From assembly GCF_026262505.1 (NCBI RefSeq), contig NC_067204.1:12356522-12420521 (forward strand): a DNA stretch of 64,000 bases, in the 5' to 3' direction. Both the position numbers and the translations under genes were made by a program. This stretch comes from Trichomonas vaginalis G3 (taxonomy: Eukaryota; Parabasalia; Trichomonadida; Trichomonadidae). The notes beneath the pieces are model-generated. The model was not told the origin of the DNA. It searched no databases and saw only the letters and a list, made by a program, of their open reading frames with translations. Positions 42,540-51,625 of this stretch are shown in pieces. Within the stretch, counting starts at the first letter, position 1. Every line of letters begins with the position of its first letter.

Positions 42540-42941
42540 ATGGGTTTATTTGGCGCGTTAGCAGGAGTTGCATCCAGATTTTTACCCGCAGTGGGAACAA
42601 TAGCCAGAGGTGTATTTGGAGTTGGAAGGAAGATTTTGAGTACATTAGGTATACTGAAAGAGAAAGCACAACCTATTATACAAACTGTACAGAAAGGTTG
42701 GGAGGTAGCACGAGATGCAACAAATCTTATTCCAAATCCTGAAACAAGAGGAAAAGTTCAAGGATGGATGGACAATGTAGGAAGACAAGCAGGAAACTAT
42801 TATAACAAAGCAAATGACTACTATAACCAAGCAGGACACTATATGGACCAAGGTGAAAGATTCTTTAACAGAGGATATAACCATGCACAACAATGGGTAA
42901 ACAATAACCAACCTCAACCGCCTCAAACGTGGGGAATGTAA
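42540..42941 (+). CDS. glycine-rich amphipathic protein, pVI-like layout
   Basis: 133 aa. MGLFGALAGVASRFLPAVGT followed by GVFGVGRKILSTLGILKEK is an amphipathic, membrane-seeking helix region. Then come an all-alpha middle and an N/Y/Q-rich tail (NYYNKANDYYNQAGHYMDQ) ending PPQTWGM. The start is 18 bases from the divergent integrase start. The layout resembles lytic minor capsid proteins of adenoviruses and Polintons; not proven. Confidence 0.5.
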   Translation: MGLFGALAGVASRFLPAVGTIARGVFGVGRKILSTLGILKEKAQPIIQTVQKGWEVARDATNLIPNPETRGKVQGWMDNVGRQAGNYYNKANDYYNQAGHYMDQGERFFNRGYNHAQQWVNNNQPQPPQTWGM

Positions 42942-42960
42942 AGTTTTTTACTGAGATGAA

Positions 42961-43113
42961 ATGAACAATACAGCATTGAGACAAATGGGTTCAAGATGGA
43001 TTTGTCGACTTCCAGCAGTTACACAACGTGTTTGTCAAGTTCTTCCTATACCTCAGGAAGTTTTAGACCGACTTAAAAAACAACAACAACCAGTTGAAAA
43101 CAAACCAAACTAA
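42961..43113 (+). CDS. 50-aa element protein
   Basis: MNNTALRQMGSRWICRLPAV followed by TQRVCQVLPIPQEVLDRLKK and a Q-rich end. It is too short to classify, but its leader TTTTTTACTGAGATGAA is nearly identical to that of the next gene, supporting expression as a real small gene. Confidence 0.5.
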   Translation: MNNTALRQMGSRWICRLPAVTQRVCQVLPIPQEVLDRLKKQQQPVENKPN

Positions 43114-43131
43114 AATTTTTACTGAGATGAA

Positions 43132-43715
43132 ATGACCGAAGAAGTTGAAACGGTAGATTTGACACCACAAACAAAAAGTTCAGAACCATTGTAAAACCTG
43201 TCAAAGAACTTACAGATGAAGAGAAAAATTCAATAATAGAAAGTGCCAGGTCTGGAAATACAAACCCTAACTACAAAGTCACTTTTCATAAAAATGGAAC
43301 GGCAAGTATCTCAAAAAAGAAACAGACTCTCACAAATAAAATATTGAAGTCTGAAGGAGCTTTCGAGACAACAGATGGAAAAGTTTACTTCACTGACCAA
43401 CAGTTCATTATAGAACATCTCATTGACTTAGAGTCGAAATATTCTAAACTTTACAACAAACACAAAAAGTTGAAAGGAAAACAAACACAAATGGCATATG
43501 ATATTTATGAAGATGTTGACGACACAACTGTTCCTGCAGGTGAGGTAAAGTCAAAGGAACCGAAAAGTGACGAAAAACCGATAGAAGAAGAGAAACCAAA
43601 AACTGAAGATAAACCAAAACCAAAGTTTAGTTTCCAAACTAAACCAAGTCAACCTTCATTAGCTGGTATGGGTTGGCGTCAAAGACTTATGGCAGCAGGC
43701 GGTTATGTAAAGTAA
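43132..43715 (+). pseudogene. KNG-motif protein with acidic/proline tail (element B)
   Basis: Contains SIIESARSGNTNPNYKVTF and HKNGTASISKKK, the pattern of the element A genes at 10,561 and 13,133, then a coiled coil (LIDLESKYSKLYNKHKKLKG), an E/K/P-rich linker and a C-terminal GMGWRQRLMAAGGYVK. A structural or assembly role is inferred from the company it keeps. The gene is broken. Confidence 0.45.
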
Positions 43716-43740
43716 AGAGAAAAATATTTTTTTATTTTAT

Positions 43741-43866
43741 TTGAACTGTACGCTGAGTTTGTTGGAGAAGACCGTTGGGAAACTTGTTTGTTAGATGAGA
43801 AATATGAAATGGCATACCATTTTAAAACAATATATTTTTAAAAAAATATTTTTTATTTTATTTGAA
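43741..43866 (+). repeat. partial duplicate of HNH gene ends
   Basis: 43,741-43,808 repeats the first about 70 bases of the HNH gene (GTACGCTGAGTTTGTTGGAG) and then jumps to its last bases (ATGGCATACCATTTTAAA) and leader. This looks like a former tandem copy collapsed by internal deletion. Confidence 0.75.
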
Positions 43867-44451
43867 ATGTACGCTGAGTTTGTTGGAGAAGACCGTTGGG
43901 AAACTTGTTTGTTAGATGAGAAATATGAAATTCACTGTTGTGAGTCATTTGAAGTCAGAAACAAAAAGACAAAAAGAGTTTTAAGCGAATGGGAGCGAAA
44001 TGACGGATATGCTATTATGAAGATGGGTGGGAAACGCTATCTTAAACATGTTGTCATTGCAACTCATTTTATACTGAATCCTAACAATTTACCTTTTGTA
44101 GACCATATAAACCATATAAGAAACGACAATAGACTTGAAAACTTACGTTGGGTCACTCGTTCTGAAAACAATAAGAACAAAGGCAAATTTGGAGATATTG
44201 TATTCGAATTTGTCGACGAACTAGAAGATGAAACAATTGAAATTACAGACTATGGCAAGCATACGTTTGAGTTTTACTACTATAGCGAAGAACAAGACTC
44301 TTTCTACTTTTATACCGGCGTAAACTATAGGAAATTACAAGTATATTTTACTAAGGAAGGCTATGCTTATGTAAACACTAGAGATACAGATGGAAAACAC
44401 GTTCGAATACTTCTTAACAAATTCAAGAAGCTATATGGCATACCATTTTAA
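43867..44451 (+). CDS. HNH endonuclease with NUMOD4-like start
   Basis: 194 aa, open. The region around WETCLLDEKYEIHCCESFEV is NUMOD4-like. The HNH_3 core is VDHINHIRNDNRLENLRWVT followed by RSENNKNKG. The C-terminal third (FYFYTGVNYRKLQVYF, DTDGKHVRILLNKFKKLYG) is a separate domain also found alone in element A at 13,523. Such enzymes are free-standing homing-type nucleases of phages and large viruses. The ATG at 43,867 is chosen because the duplicate upstream repeats from this point. Confidence 0.88.
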   Translation: MYAEFVGEDRWETCLLDEKYEIHCCESFEVRNKKTKRVLSEWERNDGYAIMKMGGKRYLKHVVIATHFILNPNNLPFVDHINHIRNDNRLENLRWVTRSENNKNKGKFGDIVFEFVDELEDETIEITDYGKHTFEFYYYSEEQDSFYFYTGVNYRKLQVYFTKEGYAYVNTRDTDGKHVRILLNKFKKLYGIPF

Positions 44452-44466
44452 ACCATATATTTTTAC

Positions 44467-44799
44467 ATGTCTCAGGAACTCTGGTCTTGTTACAGATGAG
44501 AAGATGAAGTATCTTGAGTCATGTGTGAAGACAAGGTACATTGTTCGGAAAAGGCAGTCCTTGACAACTACAATGAGTTCTTCTCCGAAGTCAAATCCAA
44601 AGTTGTGGTTTACTATGAGAACATTGACGCACTTATGACGAACGAAGAAGGATACAACAAACTCATTGAAATGGGTATGGTCGGTGAAAAGATGGGTCGA
44701 TTCAAATTGGACAAAATTTTCACCGAAGTTCATGTCCTCTCCAAGCGTAAGTACTGGGGCATACTTGAAGACGGCACAGAAATAAAACATTGCATGAAG
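44467..44799 (+). pseudogene. possible 3' vestige of DNA polymerase B
   Basis: Reads DNYNEFFSEVKSKVVVYYEN, then MGRFKLDKIFTEVHVLSKRK with YWGILEDGTEIKHCMK. The order G-x-F/phi ... K-x-Y ... hC-x-K resembles the thumb of protein-primed polymerases (compare GQFHSDF, CGKK and HCRMKG in element A). No other polymerase motif is found in element B. Tentative. Confidence 0.35.
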
Positions 44800-44856
44800 T
44801 AAAAAATTGCATGAAGTAAAAACGTTTTTTAAACCATATATTTTTACATATATTAA

Positions 44857-45690
44857 ATGCTTCAGGTTGAAAAACAAAGAACAAAAGTAGCAGATACAAA
44901 ACCGTTAGACTATATCTTTACAAATGCTGGTAGGACTATTTCATATGAAGAAATTTCATCCCGTTCATACAGGTTTGACTATCCAATTCGTTGGCTTCAA
45001 AGTCCTTCAGATGCAAAGGCAATAGGATTTAGAAGAGTTTTGTTTTCAAATAGAACTAACGCGTTTATGTTCGCAGTATATTTTCATGGGCAGTATAAAG
45101 GTTCTGATGGTCTAATAGACAAATTTGATGAAATGAGAATCTTTACAGTTCGTCAGACGAAAGTCTTGAGAAAACTCTAAATGACTTTCAAACTCAAATG
45201 AACAAATACTATTGGGAATTTCAAGAAAAATACGACTCTTTACTAAATGGAACATACTATCTGAAACTAGAATATGACAAGATGAACTCCACCGTTTCAT
45301 TTCAAAAGATTGAAATTAACCCTCCAAGAGATACAGAGTTTTTATTTTGGAAAGTAGACAAACGTTCTTGGGCACAATTTCTTCGGTTACTAAACCAGAA
45401 CGAACCATTACCACCAGATGGTCCATTTAAATTTATACTTCCACCAGCAGATTTGACAGTTTATAGAAAATGTGTTTGACCCTCAAAATGTTATGTGTCA
45501 TGCAAGTTTTCAGTTCAAGCAACAATAGTTTTCTATGTATTGGTAAGGACGTTTATGACTTTGCTTCTAAATTCTACGAACCACTAGTAACAGTTTCTCT
45601 GACTTTCAAGTTTTGGTTCACAAAAATGGTGTGCAACATATAATACCATTGACTAATGCTATACTTTTATCTCGAATTGTCTTTCATATA
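44857..45690 (+). pseudogene. structural-gene candidate, family F, copy 2 (element B)
   Basis: N-terminal block SYRFDYPIRWLQSPSDAKAI with GFRRVLFSNRTNAFMFAVYF; C-terminal block YYLKLEYDKMNSTVSFQKIE and WAQFLRLLNQNEPLPP. It is a paralogue of 39,170-40,015 in opposite orientation, and the N-terminal pattern also matches element A (VTFKFPTDWIVNINEEKYIG). Leader ATATTTTTACATATATTAA. Broken towards the end. Confidence 0.5.
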
Positions 45691-45725
45691 TAACTACGGA
45701 AAAGTGCTGAAAAAGTATTGAAAAA

Positions 45726-45840
45726 TATATTTTAGGGTAGATGGTTTTTAGGTGTCACCAGGTCCCTCGGTCCTCGGTCAACTAACATCTTTTTGAAAAT
45801 GGGTGACAACATGACATTTGACAACAGTCCAGGAAAATGT
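45726..45840 (+). repeat. left arm of inverted repeat around cassette X (element B)
   Basis: Runs from TTTTAGGGTAGATGGTTTTT through GGTGTCACCAGGTCCCTCGG to GACAACAGTCCAGGAAA. It is inverted at 47,385-47,500 and partly repeated in direct orientation at 46,109-46,203. CCTCGGTC units vary in number between copies. Confidence 0.85.
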
Positions 45841-46255
45841 CAAGACTTCTTCATCGTACATGTTTTGTCATGACTTCATCGTACATGTTTTGTCATGACT
45901 TCATCGTACATGTTTTGTCAAGACTTCTTCATCGTACATGTTTTGTCAAGACTTCTTCGTACATGTTTTGTCATGACTTCATCGTACATGTTTTGTCAAG
46001 ACTTCTTCATCGTACATGTTTTGTCAAGACTTCTTCGTACATGTTTTGTCATGACTTCATCGTACATGTTTTGTCAAGACTTCTTCGTAAATGTTTTGAA
46101 GAACTGAAGGTGTCACCAGGTCCCTCGGTCCCTCGGTCCCTCGGTCATTTTAACTTCTCTGAAAAAGTGTGACAACATGACATTTTGACAACAGTCCAGG
46201 AAATAAACTTCTTCTTCGTACATGTTTTGTCATGACTTCTTCGTATATGTTTTGT
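45838..46255 (+). repeat. tandem repeat, GTACATGTTTTGTCATGACT family
   Basis: About ten units of roughly 23-30 bases (TTCATCGTACATGTTTTGTC with ATGACT or AAGACTTC joins) at 45,838-46,095, with two more at 46,209-46,255 after a second copy of the flanking GGTGTCACCAGG block. Noncoding; frames through it are artefacts. Confidence 0.9.
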
Positions 46256-46460
46256 CACCCGTTGAATTTTGTATAAAAAGCAACCCGCTGTTTTCCGGCG
46301 GTTGGTATATTCTTCACAAAATGCTTGTTTTGAGGTCGAGCCACTTTTGGCTCCACCGTATTTTTCAACCAAAACTCATGAATTTTGACACTTTCACAAA
46401 AAACATAAAAAATAAAGTTAGTTTTTTTAAAAAAATATTTTTTATTTTTATTGTAAGAAC

Positions 46461-47351
46461 ATGTTAGCAACAACAGCACCAAACTCTTTAGTCATGAACC
46501 CCACATCTATGTTAGTAGAAATGAAAAGCTTCATTCCTTCTTCATATACTTTCGAAACAGAAATCCAGAGATAAAGCAGGAACTTCTCCAAGGAGATTTA
46601 GACTGTAGTGCGAAAGAATAACAAATGAACAGTATCTTTAATGAAATGCAGGACCTGGTGGAACATCTACCTAAACTTCCTGAAATACAACAACAAAAGC
46701 TCACTATTCTGAATTCGATGAAATTGAAGTCAAAGCAACTGACTCAGTAGAAATAAAGAAGTTCATACGTAAGGTAAACTATGAGTTTTTGGATTTCATT
46801 GCAACCACAAAGTCATGGACAAAGACTGCGACATGGTATATTCATTTGACATATATAAATCTGAAGAATTTAAGACCTACGACAACTTTGTTTCGTTAGT
46901 TGCAAAATGTGTATGGCAGATAAGAGATAAAGATAGAAGAGGTAAAGTATGGAACGGACAAATAAAACCCGCAACTTTGAGTTAAAGAAAACCATTTACG
47001 CCTTAGTTGTTTAGCAGGTAAGGTTTCAATGTACAATGCTAAAATGAACCCACAATGTTCAAAATGTAAAGCAGCAATGAAGAAATATAACTACTCCGTC
47101 AAAGAGATAGAACGTATGAGAAACCTATGCTGACTTAAAGAAAAGAAGTAGAGAAACCAGCAGAAGATAAAATGGACATGTTGACATTTCTGAACAAAAA
47201 ACTATCCAACAGCTGACGATTTCCTTCTATCTGATGTCAAGAAAAATATAAAGAAACCTTCGGCATTGTTAAAACTTTTGATATCCTTCGTGAAGAAATA
47301 GAAGCTACAAAACTGTTTAAAGTCATGAACCATCAAACATATACCATGTAA
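46461..47351 (+). pseudogene. cassette X genes, unknown function (element B)
   Basis: Homologous to 2042-2998 of element A (LATTTAPNSLVMNPTSMLVE, KCVWQIRDKDRRGKVW, QCSKCKAAMKKYNYSVKEIE). Preceded by the island leader (AAATAAAGTTAGTTTTTTTA... ATTTTT). It is more heavily broken than the A copy. It is flanked by about 115-bp inverted repeats unrelated to those around the A copy. Confidence 0.6.
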
Positions 47352-47384
47352 AACGCTTGTGAAACATATACGAAGAAGTTTATT

Positions 47385-47500
47385 TCCTGTGTGTTGTCAA
47401 AATGTCATGTTGTCACCATTTTCAAAAAGATGTTAGTTGACCGAGGGACCGAGGGACCGAGGACCTGGTGACACCTAAAACCATCTACCCTAAAATCGTG
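47385..47500 (-). repeat. right arm of inverted repeat around cassette X (element B)
   Basis: Reverse complement of 45,726-45,840, with ACCGAGGG units and GGACCTGGTGACACC. It ends exactly where the next tandem array begins. Confidence 0.85.
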
Positions 47501-48180
47501 AAAAAAAATGACCAAATTTCATTATATAACTGTTATTTTTTTACGAAGAGAACTTTGACACTTCGTAAAAAAATCCTTGAAATATATCTTTTATACAAGA
47601 TAAATGAAAAAATTTCTCTAGACCGACTTTTTTTGGTCTTGCATAAAACTCATGAAAATCGTGAAAAATGACCAAATTTTCATTATATACTGTTATTTTT
47701 TACGAAGAGAACTTTGACACTTCGTAAAAAAAATCCCTGAAATCATATCTTTTATACAAAGATAAATGAAAAAATTTCTCTAGACGACTTTTTTGGTCTT
47801 GCATAAAACTCATGAAAATCGTGAAAAATGACCAAATTTCATTATATAACTGTTATTTTTTTACGAAGAGAACTTTGACACTTCGTAAAAAAATCCCTGA
47901 AATCGTGAAAAAATGACCAAATTTCATTATATAACTGTTATTTTTTTACGAAGAGAACTTTGACACTTCGTAAAAAAATCCCTGAAATCGTGAAAAAATG
48001 ACCAAATTTCATTATATAACTGTTATTTTTTTACGAAGAGAACTTTGACACTTCGTAAAAAAATCCCTGAAATCGTGAAAAAATGACCAAATTTCATTAT
48101 ATAACTGTTATTTTTGACGAAGAGAACTTTGACACTTCGTCAAAAAAATCCCTGAAATCATATCTTTTATACAAGATAGA
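47495..48180 (+). repeat. 85/160-bp tandem repeat with embedded hairpin
   Basis: Six units starting ATCGTGAAAAA: two of about 160 bases, three of about 85, and a final partial. Each contains TTTTTACGAAG-AGAACTTTGACA-CTTCGTAAAAA, a perfect stem with a 12-base loop. The short units lack the ATCTTTTATACAAGATAAAT to TTTGGTCTTGCATAAAACTC segment. The last unit keeps its stem complementary although it carries ACGAAG/CTTCGTC variants. Confidence 0.9.
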
Positions 48181-48239
48181 AAAAATAAAGTTAGTTTTTT
48201 TAAAAAAATATTTTTTATTTTGTATGTAAGAAACAGAAA

Positions 48240-48851
48240 ATGACAAACATTGAGTTTGAAACAGTTAAAAAGATAGACAATGACACCAAAGTGGTTAGAA
48301 TTGGTGATTTAAACGTAAGATACTCAAAGAAATACAAGAAATATTCTTTGTCAGACATTTTATCTCCATCTGGAAAGAGAGCAATCGACTGGGTTGGAAT
48401 TGCTTCAACTCAGAAAATTTTGACAAGAAATCCTGAGCTTATGATATCGGTAAGATTCTATGGAACTACAGCATATCTTATAGACAAAAGTCTTATACCA
48501 ATAGTTTTGTTATGGTTAGACCCAGTTGTTGGATATAACTTCATAACATATGGTTCATTCGATACTGAACGTTGCAGTGAAGGCTTACTTTACATCGTTC
48601 AGAAACCGAAGGACTTCAATACAAAAAGATATAAGATAGGAAGAACATATAATATAACTCAAAGATATGACAGTATAGTCAATAGAGTTAAGGTTGTGTT
48701 TGTTAACGATATGAGAGCTGCTGAAACAGAACTACTTGAAAAGTTTGAGAAAATGTATGGTGCTCCCACGAAAGGTAAAGAAACGTTTGAAGTAGATGAG
48801 ATAGGTAAAGCTATAAAATTATTTGACGAAGTTGCTGAAAAATACATGTAA
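48240..48851 (+). CDS. KilA-N + T5orf172 (GIY-YIG-like) protein (element B)
   Basis: 203 aa, open. The N-terminal half (YSKKYKKYSLSDILSPSGKR, DWVGIASTQKILTRNPEL) is KilA-N-like. The C-terminal half is T5orf172: LLYIVQKPKDFNTKRYKIGR, TYNITQRYDS, MRAAETELLEKFEKMYGAPT, ETFEVDEIGKAIKLFDEV. T5orf172 is related to the GIY-YIG nuclease fold. It probably binds viral DNA and may nick it. The leader AATAAAGTTAGTTTTTTTAA is shared with its island neighbours. Confidence 0.85.
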   Translation: MTNIEFETVKKIDNDTKVVRIGDLNVRYSKKYKKYSLSDILSPSGKRAIDWVGIASTQKILTRNPELMISVRFYGTTAYLIDKSLIPIVLLWLDPVVGYNFITYGSFDTERCSEGLLYIVQKPKDFNTKRYKIGRTYNITQRYDSIVNRVKVVFVNDMRAAETELLEKFEKMYGAPTKGKETFEVDEIGKAIKLFDEVAEKYM

Positions 48852-48939
48852 AGCGTTTATTTTTGGTCTTTTGTGAAAGTCAGGAAATAACGCTAATTTT
48901 TTATAAAATATTTTTTTTATTTTGTATGTAAGAACAGAT

Positions 48940-49717
48940 ATGACAACAACAGAGAACACAACAACTGCTATCGTTCATGAAGACATAAATGAAGAATATG
49001 AGTACATACAGTTTAACAAACAGTTACGTCTCATTCGTTCGGTCAAAGACGATATGTACCAAATGCAAAGTATTTTGACAGCATGTTTTGCACCAGATAC
49101 TAAGAAACCACAAGACTGGTTTGAATTAGATAGCACTCATGAACTCCTCAGTGAGTTTGAACATGTAGAACTTAAAAAGATGTACCAAGACAGACAAAAC
49201 TTACCATCACATCTAAAAGGTATATATGTTCATAATTCCTAGTTAGTTCAATAGCAATGTGGGCTTCACCTCGTTATGCAATCTACATACTTATGCTACT
49301 TGACGAACTTTGTACAAAGCAGAGAGAAGATATGATGAAAGAAGACAAAAACATTCAGAAAAGAATACCACGTTCGGTACCAAAAGGAAAGGAAAAGAAC
49401 TATAAGTATATGATTTATACTGAAGAGATGGAAAATGAAGAAGACAGAGATATGGTTATGTTGCATTTAGTCAGAAGAAACAACAAAAGCTTTTACGACC
49501 TTGCTAAGATTTACAAATCTGACAGAAATTGGTTCTATCGCGAAAACTTACCGATTTCATGACACCAAATGAAGATGTGAAACAAATAGTTCAAGATACG
49601 TTACCTCAAACACACTATGATATTAAAGGTTGTACAATACTTACCTTCAAAGAAGATTTGCCGCTACTGAAAGAAAAAATAACAGAGTATTTTGACAACT
49701 TTAAACAAGTAGAGTAA
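48940..49717 (+). pseudogene. KilA-N domain protein (element B)
   Basis: MTTTENTTTAIVHEDINEEY, YIQFNKQLRLIRSVKDDMYQ, LPSHLKGIYVH, MWASPRYAIYILMLLDEL and KRIPRSVPKGKEKNYKYM mark a KilA-N protein homologous to 3824-4652. A 22-bp minisatellite follows just downstream. The gene is broken. Confidence 0.75.
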
Positions 49718-49796
49718 ATGAACCATTTATTTTTACGCTTGACTTCAGATGGCTCAGGTAGCTCTATAAGGTCAATTGTCTTGTCAAATCCTTCTG

Positions 49797-50145
49797 GCAT
49801 TCCGAGTCCTTCCATCCGACATTCCAAGTCCTTCCTTCCGACATTCCAAGTTCTTCCTTCCGACATTCCAAGTTCTTCCCGACAACTGGAAAAAAATTTC
49901 CCGACAACTGGAAAAAAATTTCCCGACAACTGGAAAAAAATTTCCCGACAACTGGAAAAAAATTTCCTGTTGTTCGTCCGTAAACCATTCAAATTTTCGA
50001 AAAATTGAGAACTTTTTGGTCGAACGACAGAAAAAATTTTTCCTTCAGACAGGAAAAAAATTTCCCGACAACTGGAAAAAAATTTCCCGACAACTGGAAA
50101 AGTTTTTCCTTCCAACAGGAAAAGTTCTTCCTTCCGACAGGACAC
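49797..50145 (+). repeat. 22-bp minisatellite (CGACAACTGGAAAAAAATTT)
   Basis: Two related unit types: CGACATTCCAAGTCCTTCCT (22 bp with TC) and CGACAACTGGAAAAAAATTT (22 bp with CC), about five and ten copies, with one unique insert at about 49,970-50,035. Because 22 is not a multiple of three, all plus-strand frames look open and repetitive (NWKKISRQLEKNFPTTGKKF); these are not evidence of a protein. Confidence 0.9.
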
Positions 50146-50248
50146 AAACGAATGTCCGACGTACCACCAACCGAGTCCATTCCAAAGCCAGAAGAACCGA
50201 CAGCCCCAGCACCACAACAGACTGACTAAGACTAAACACTTACATTTT

Positions 50249-51121
50249 TCAAGCTTGACTTTTTACAATTTGAACTTTGTTTGCGTAGATATGAATTCTG
50301 AAAGAAGTATGAGGGTCTTGTATGACTTTGTACTTCTCCCATAGTTCATGTCTGTCAAACTTACCTGCCATGGACTCTTTCATAAGTTCCATGAAATCGT
50401 CTTCGGACAATCCGGGAAAAGTACAATGTCAGTAAGTATTCTCTTTACATCCTTACTTAAACTCTTGCTGTCTGTACACAAATGACAACTGAGATGTTAA
50501 AGTGTCTGAGCTTCTTAAGAATTCGACACATGTCTTGTTCTCTATTCTTTAACAAAGGATGAGAAGCAAAGTCATCTAAGATAAGAAGACATCTATGAGG
50601 GTAAGTCTTCCAATCGTAAGATTGCAATTTCTTCGAAATGTATTCTATCTCTTTCTGTTTGTTTCTGAAGTGTTTCTTCTCTAATATTCTCTGCATTTCC
50701 TCATTTGGGTCTTTAAACTTCGAATTTATATACTCATTTATAGCATTGTACTTCAAAACCCTTCTTTGGTACTTCTTTATCCAATCTAACAACTCAGAGT
50801 CTTTTATACATACTAACTTAGACTTCTTTATAATATCTTTTGAACGAATTGACGGTTTGGTCAAATTGACCCGAAGTACTACAAATGACAACTAACTCAT
50901 AGAATGGGTTCTTCTCATCTAGTTCTTGTTGTTGTGCAGCCATTTTAAGATAAGTGAAAGTCTTACCCGACCCAGGTGGTGCAATTAGACCTTTATACCA
51001 TTCTGAGCAAATAAGAACTTGTCATGTATGGTTTTATCTGAGCATTTTCTAATTTCACCTTGTTCTTGTTTAAAACATTCTCAAATTTTTTGTCAATGTC
51101 AGCAAACTTTTTTTCTAACAT
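50249..51121 (-). pseudogene. A32/HerA-FtsK-like packaging ATPase (element B)
   Basis: A coiled-coil N-terminus (MLEKKFADIDKKFENVLNKN) is followed by Walker A GLIAPPGSGKTFTYLKM (about 50,940-50,990), Walker B RCLLILDDFASHPLL (about 50,560) and the sensor-like stretch FNISVVICVQTARV. This is the genome-packaging motor family of Polintons, virophages and poxviruses. It is divergent from the plus-strand gene at 51,158, sharing a 36-base AT-rich promoter. The gene is broken. Confidence 0.88.
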
Positions 51122-51157
51122 ATTTTTAGAAAAATTAAAATTTTTATCTTTTAGAAA

Positions 51158-51609
51158 ATGTCTAGCGATTTCGCCATCTATATTCGAGACAAGCTTTTCG
51201 ACAGCAAAACATCTGTCGACCATAAAATCTTACATAGTGTAAACAAGAAAGGTGAATTTGTTCTAAAGTTCTGTTTCTGGGAATATGACAAAACCATAAA
51301 ACATTAAGCAGAGAAGTCTTAAAATTTGTCAATGACAGACTTGTTGACAGAGATGACGCCTCTTGGAGAGATGAAGTCCAACAAAACTTCTTAGAATGCA
51401 AAGAAGACACATGCACTGTTCTTGAAGATGAAATAGAAAACAGAATAGAAGAGCTATTAAAGGACAAAGAACTTTTACAAAAATATGGTTCTGAGAAGTT
51501 TGACATAACTCCACCAGAAAAGAAGAAGAGAGAAAAGAAAGAAAAGAAAGTAGAAGAAGAGAAGAAAGAACCTGAACCAGTTCCAGAGAAGGGGAGATAT
51601 GACATGTAA
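51158..51609 (+). pseudogene. hypothetical charged protein (element B)
   Basis: Starts MSSDFAIYIRDKLFDSKTSV; the later part has LVDRDDASWRDEVQQNFLEC and a K/E-rich end (KKKREKKEKKVEEEKKEPEP). No family recognised. It lies between the ATPase (divergent) and a minus-strand gene (convergent). Broken. Confidence 0.5.
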
Positions 51610-51625
51610 AAATAAAATTTTATTT

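Noticed and set aside
45837-46172. Repetitive open frames (HVLSRLLRTCFVMTSSYMF)
   Set aside because: Frames through the tandem array; no start context, no relatives, noncoding repeats.
47495-48180. Hairpin repeats suggesting a CRISPR array
   Set aside because: Units are contiguous long tandem repeats without unique spacers.
49718-50229. Several overlapping open frames on both strands with NWKKISRQLEKNF-type repeats
   Set aside because: They are translations of the 22-bp minisatellite, open in all frames because of unit length and composition.
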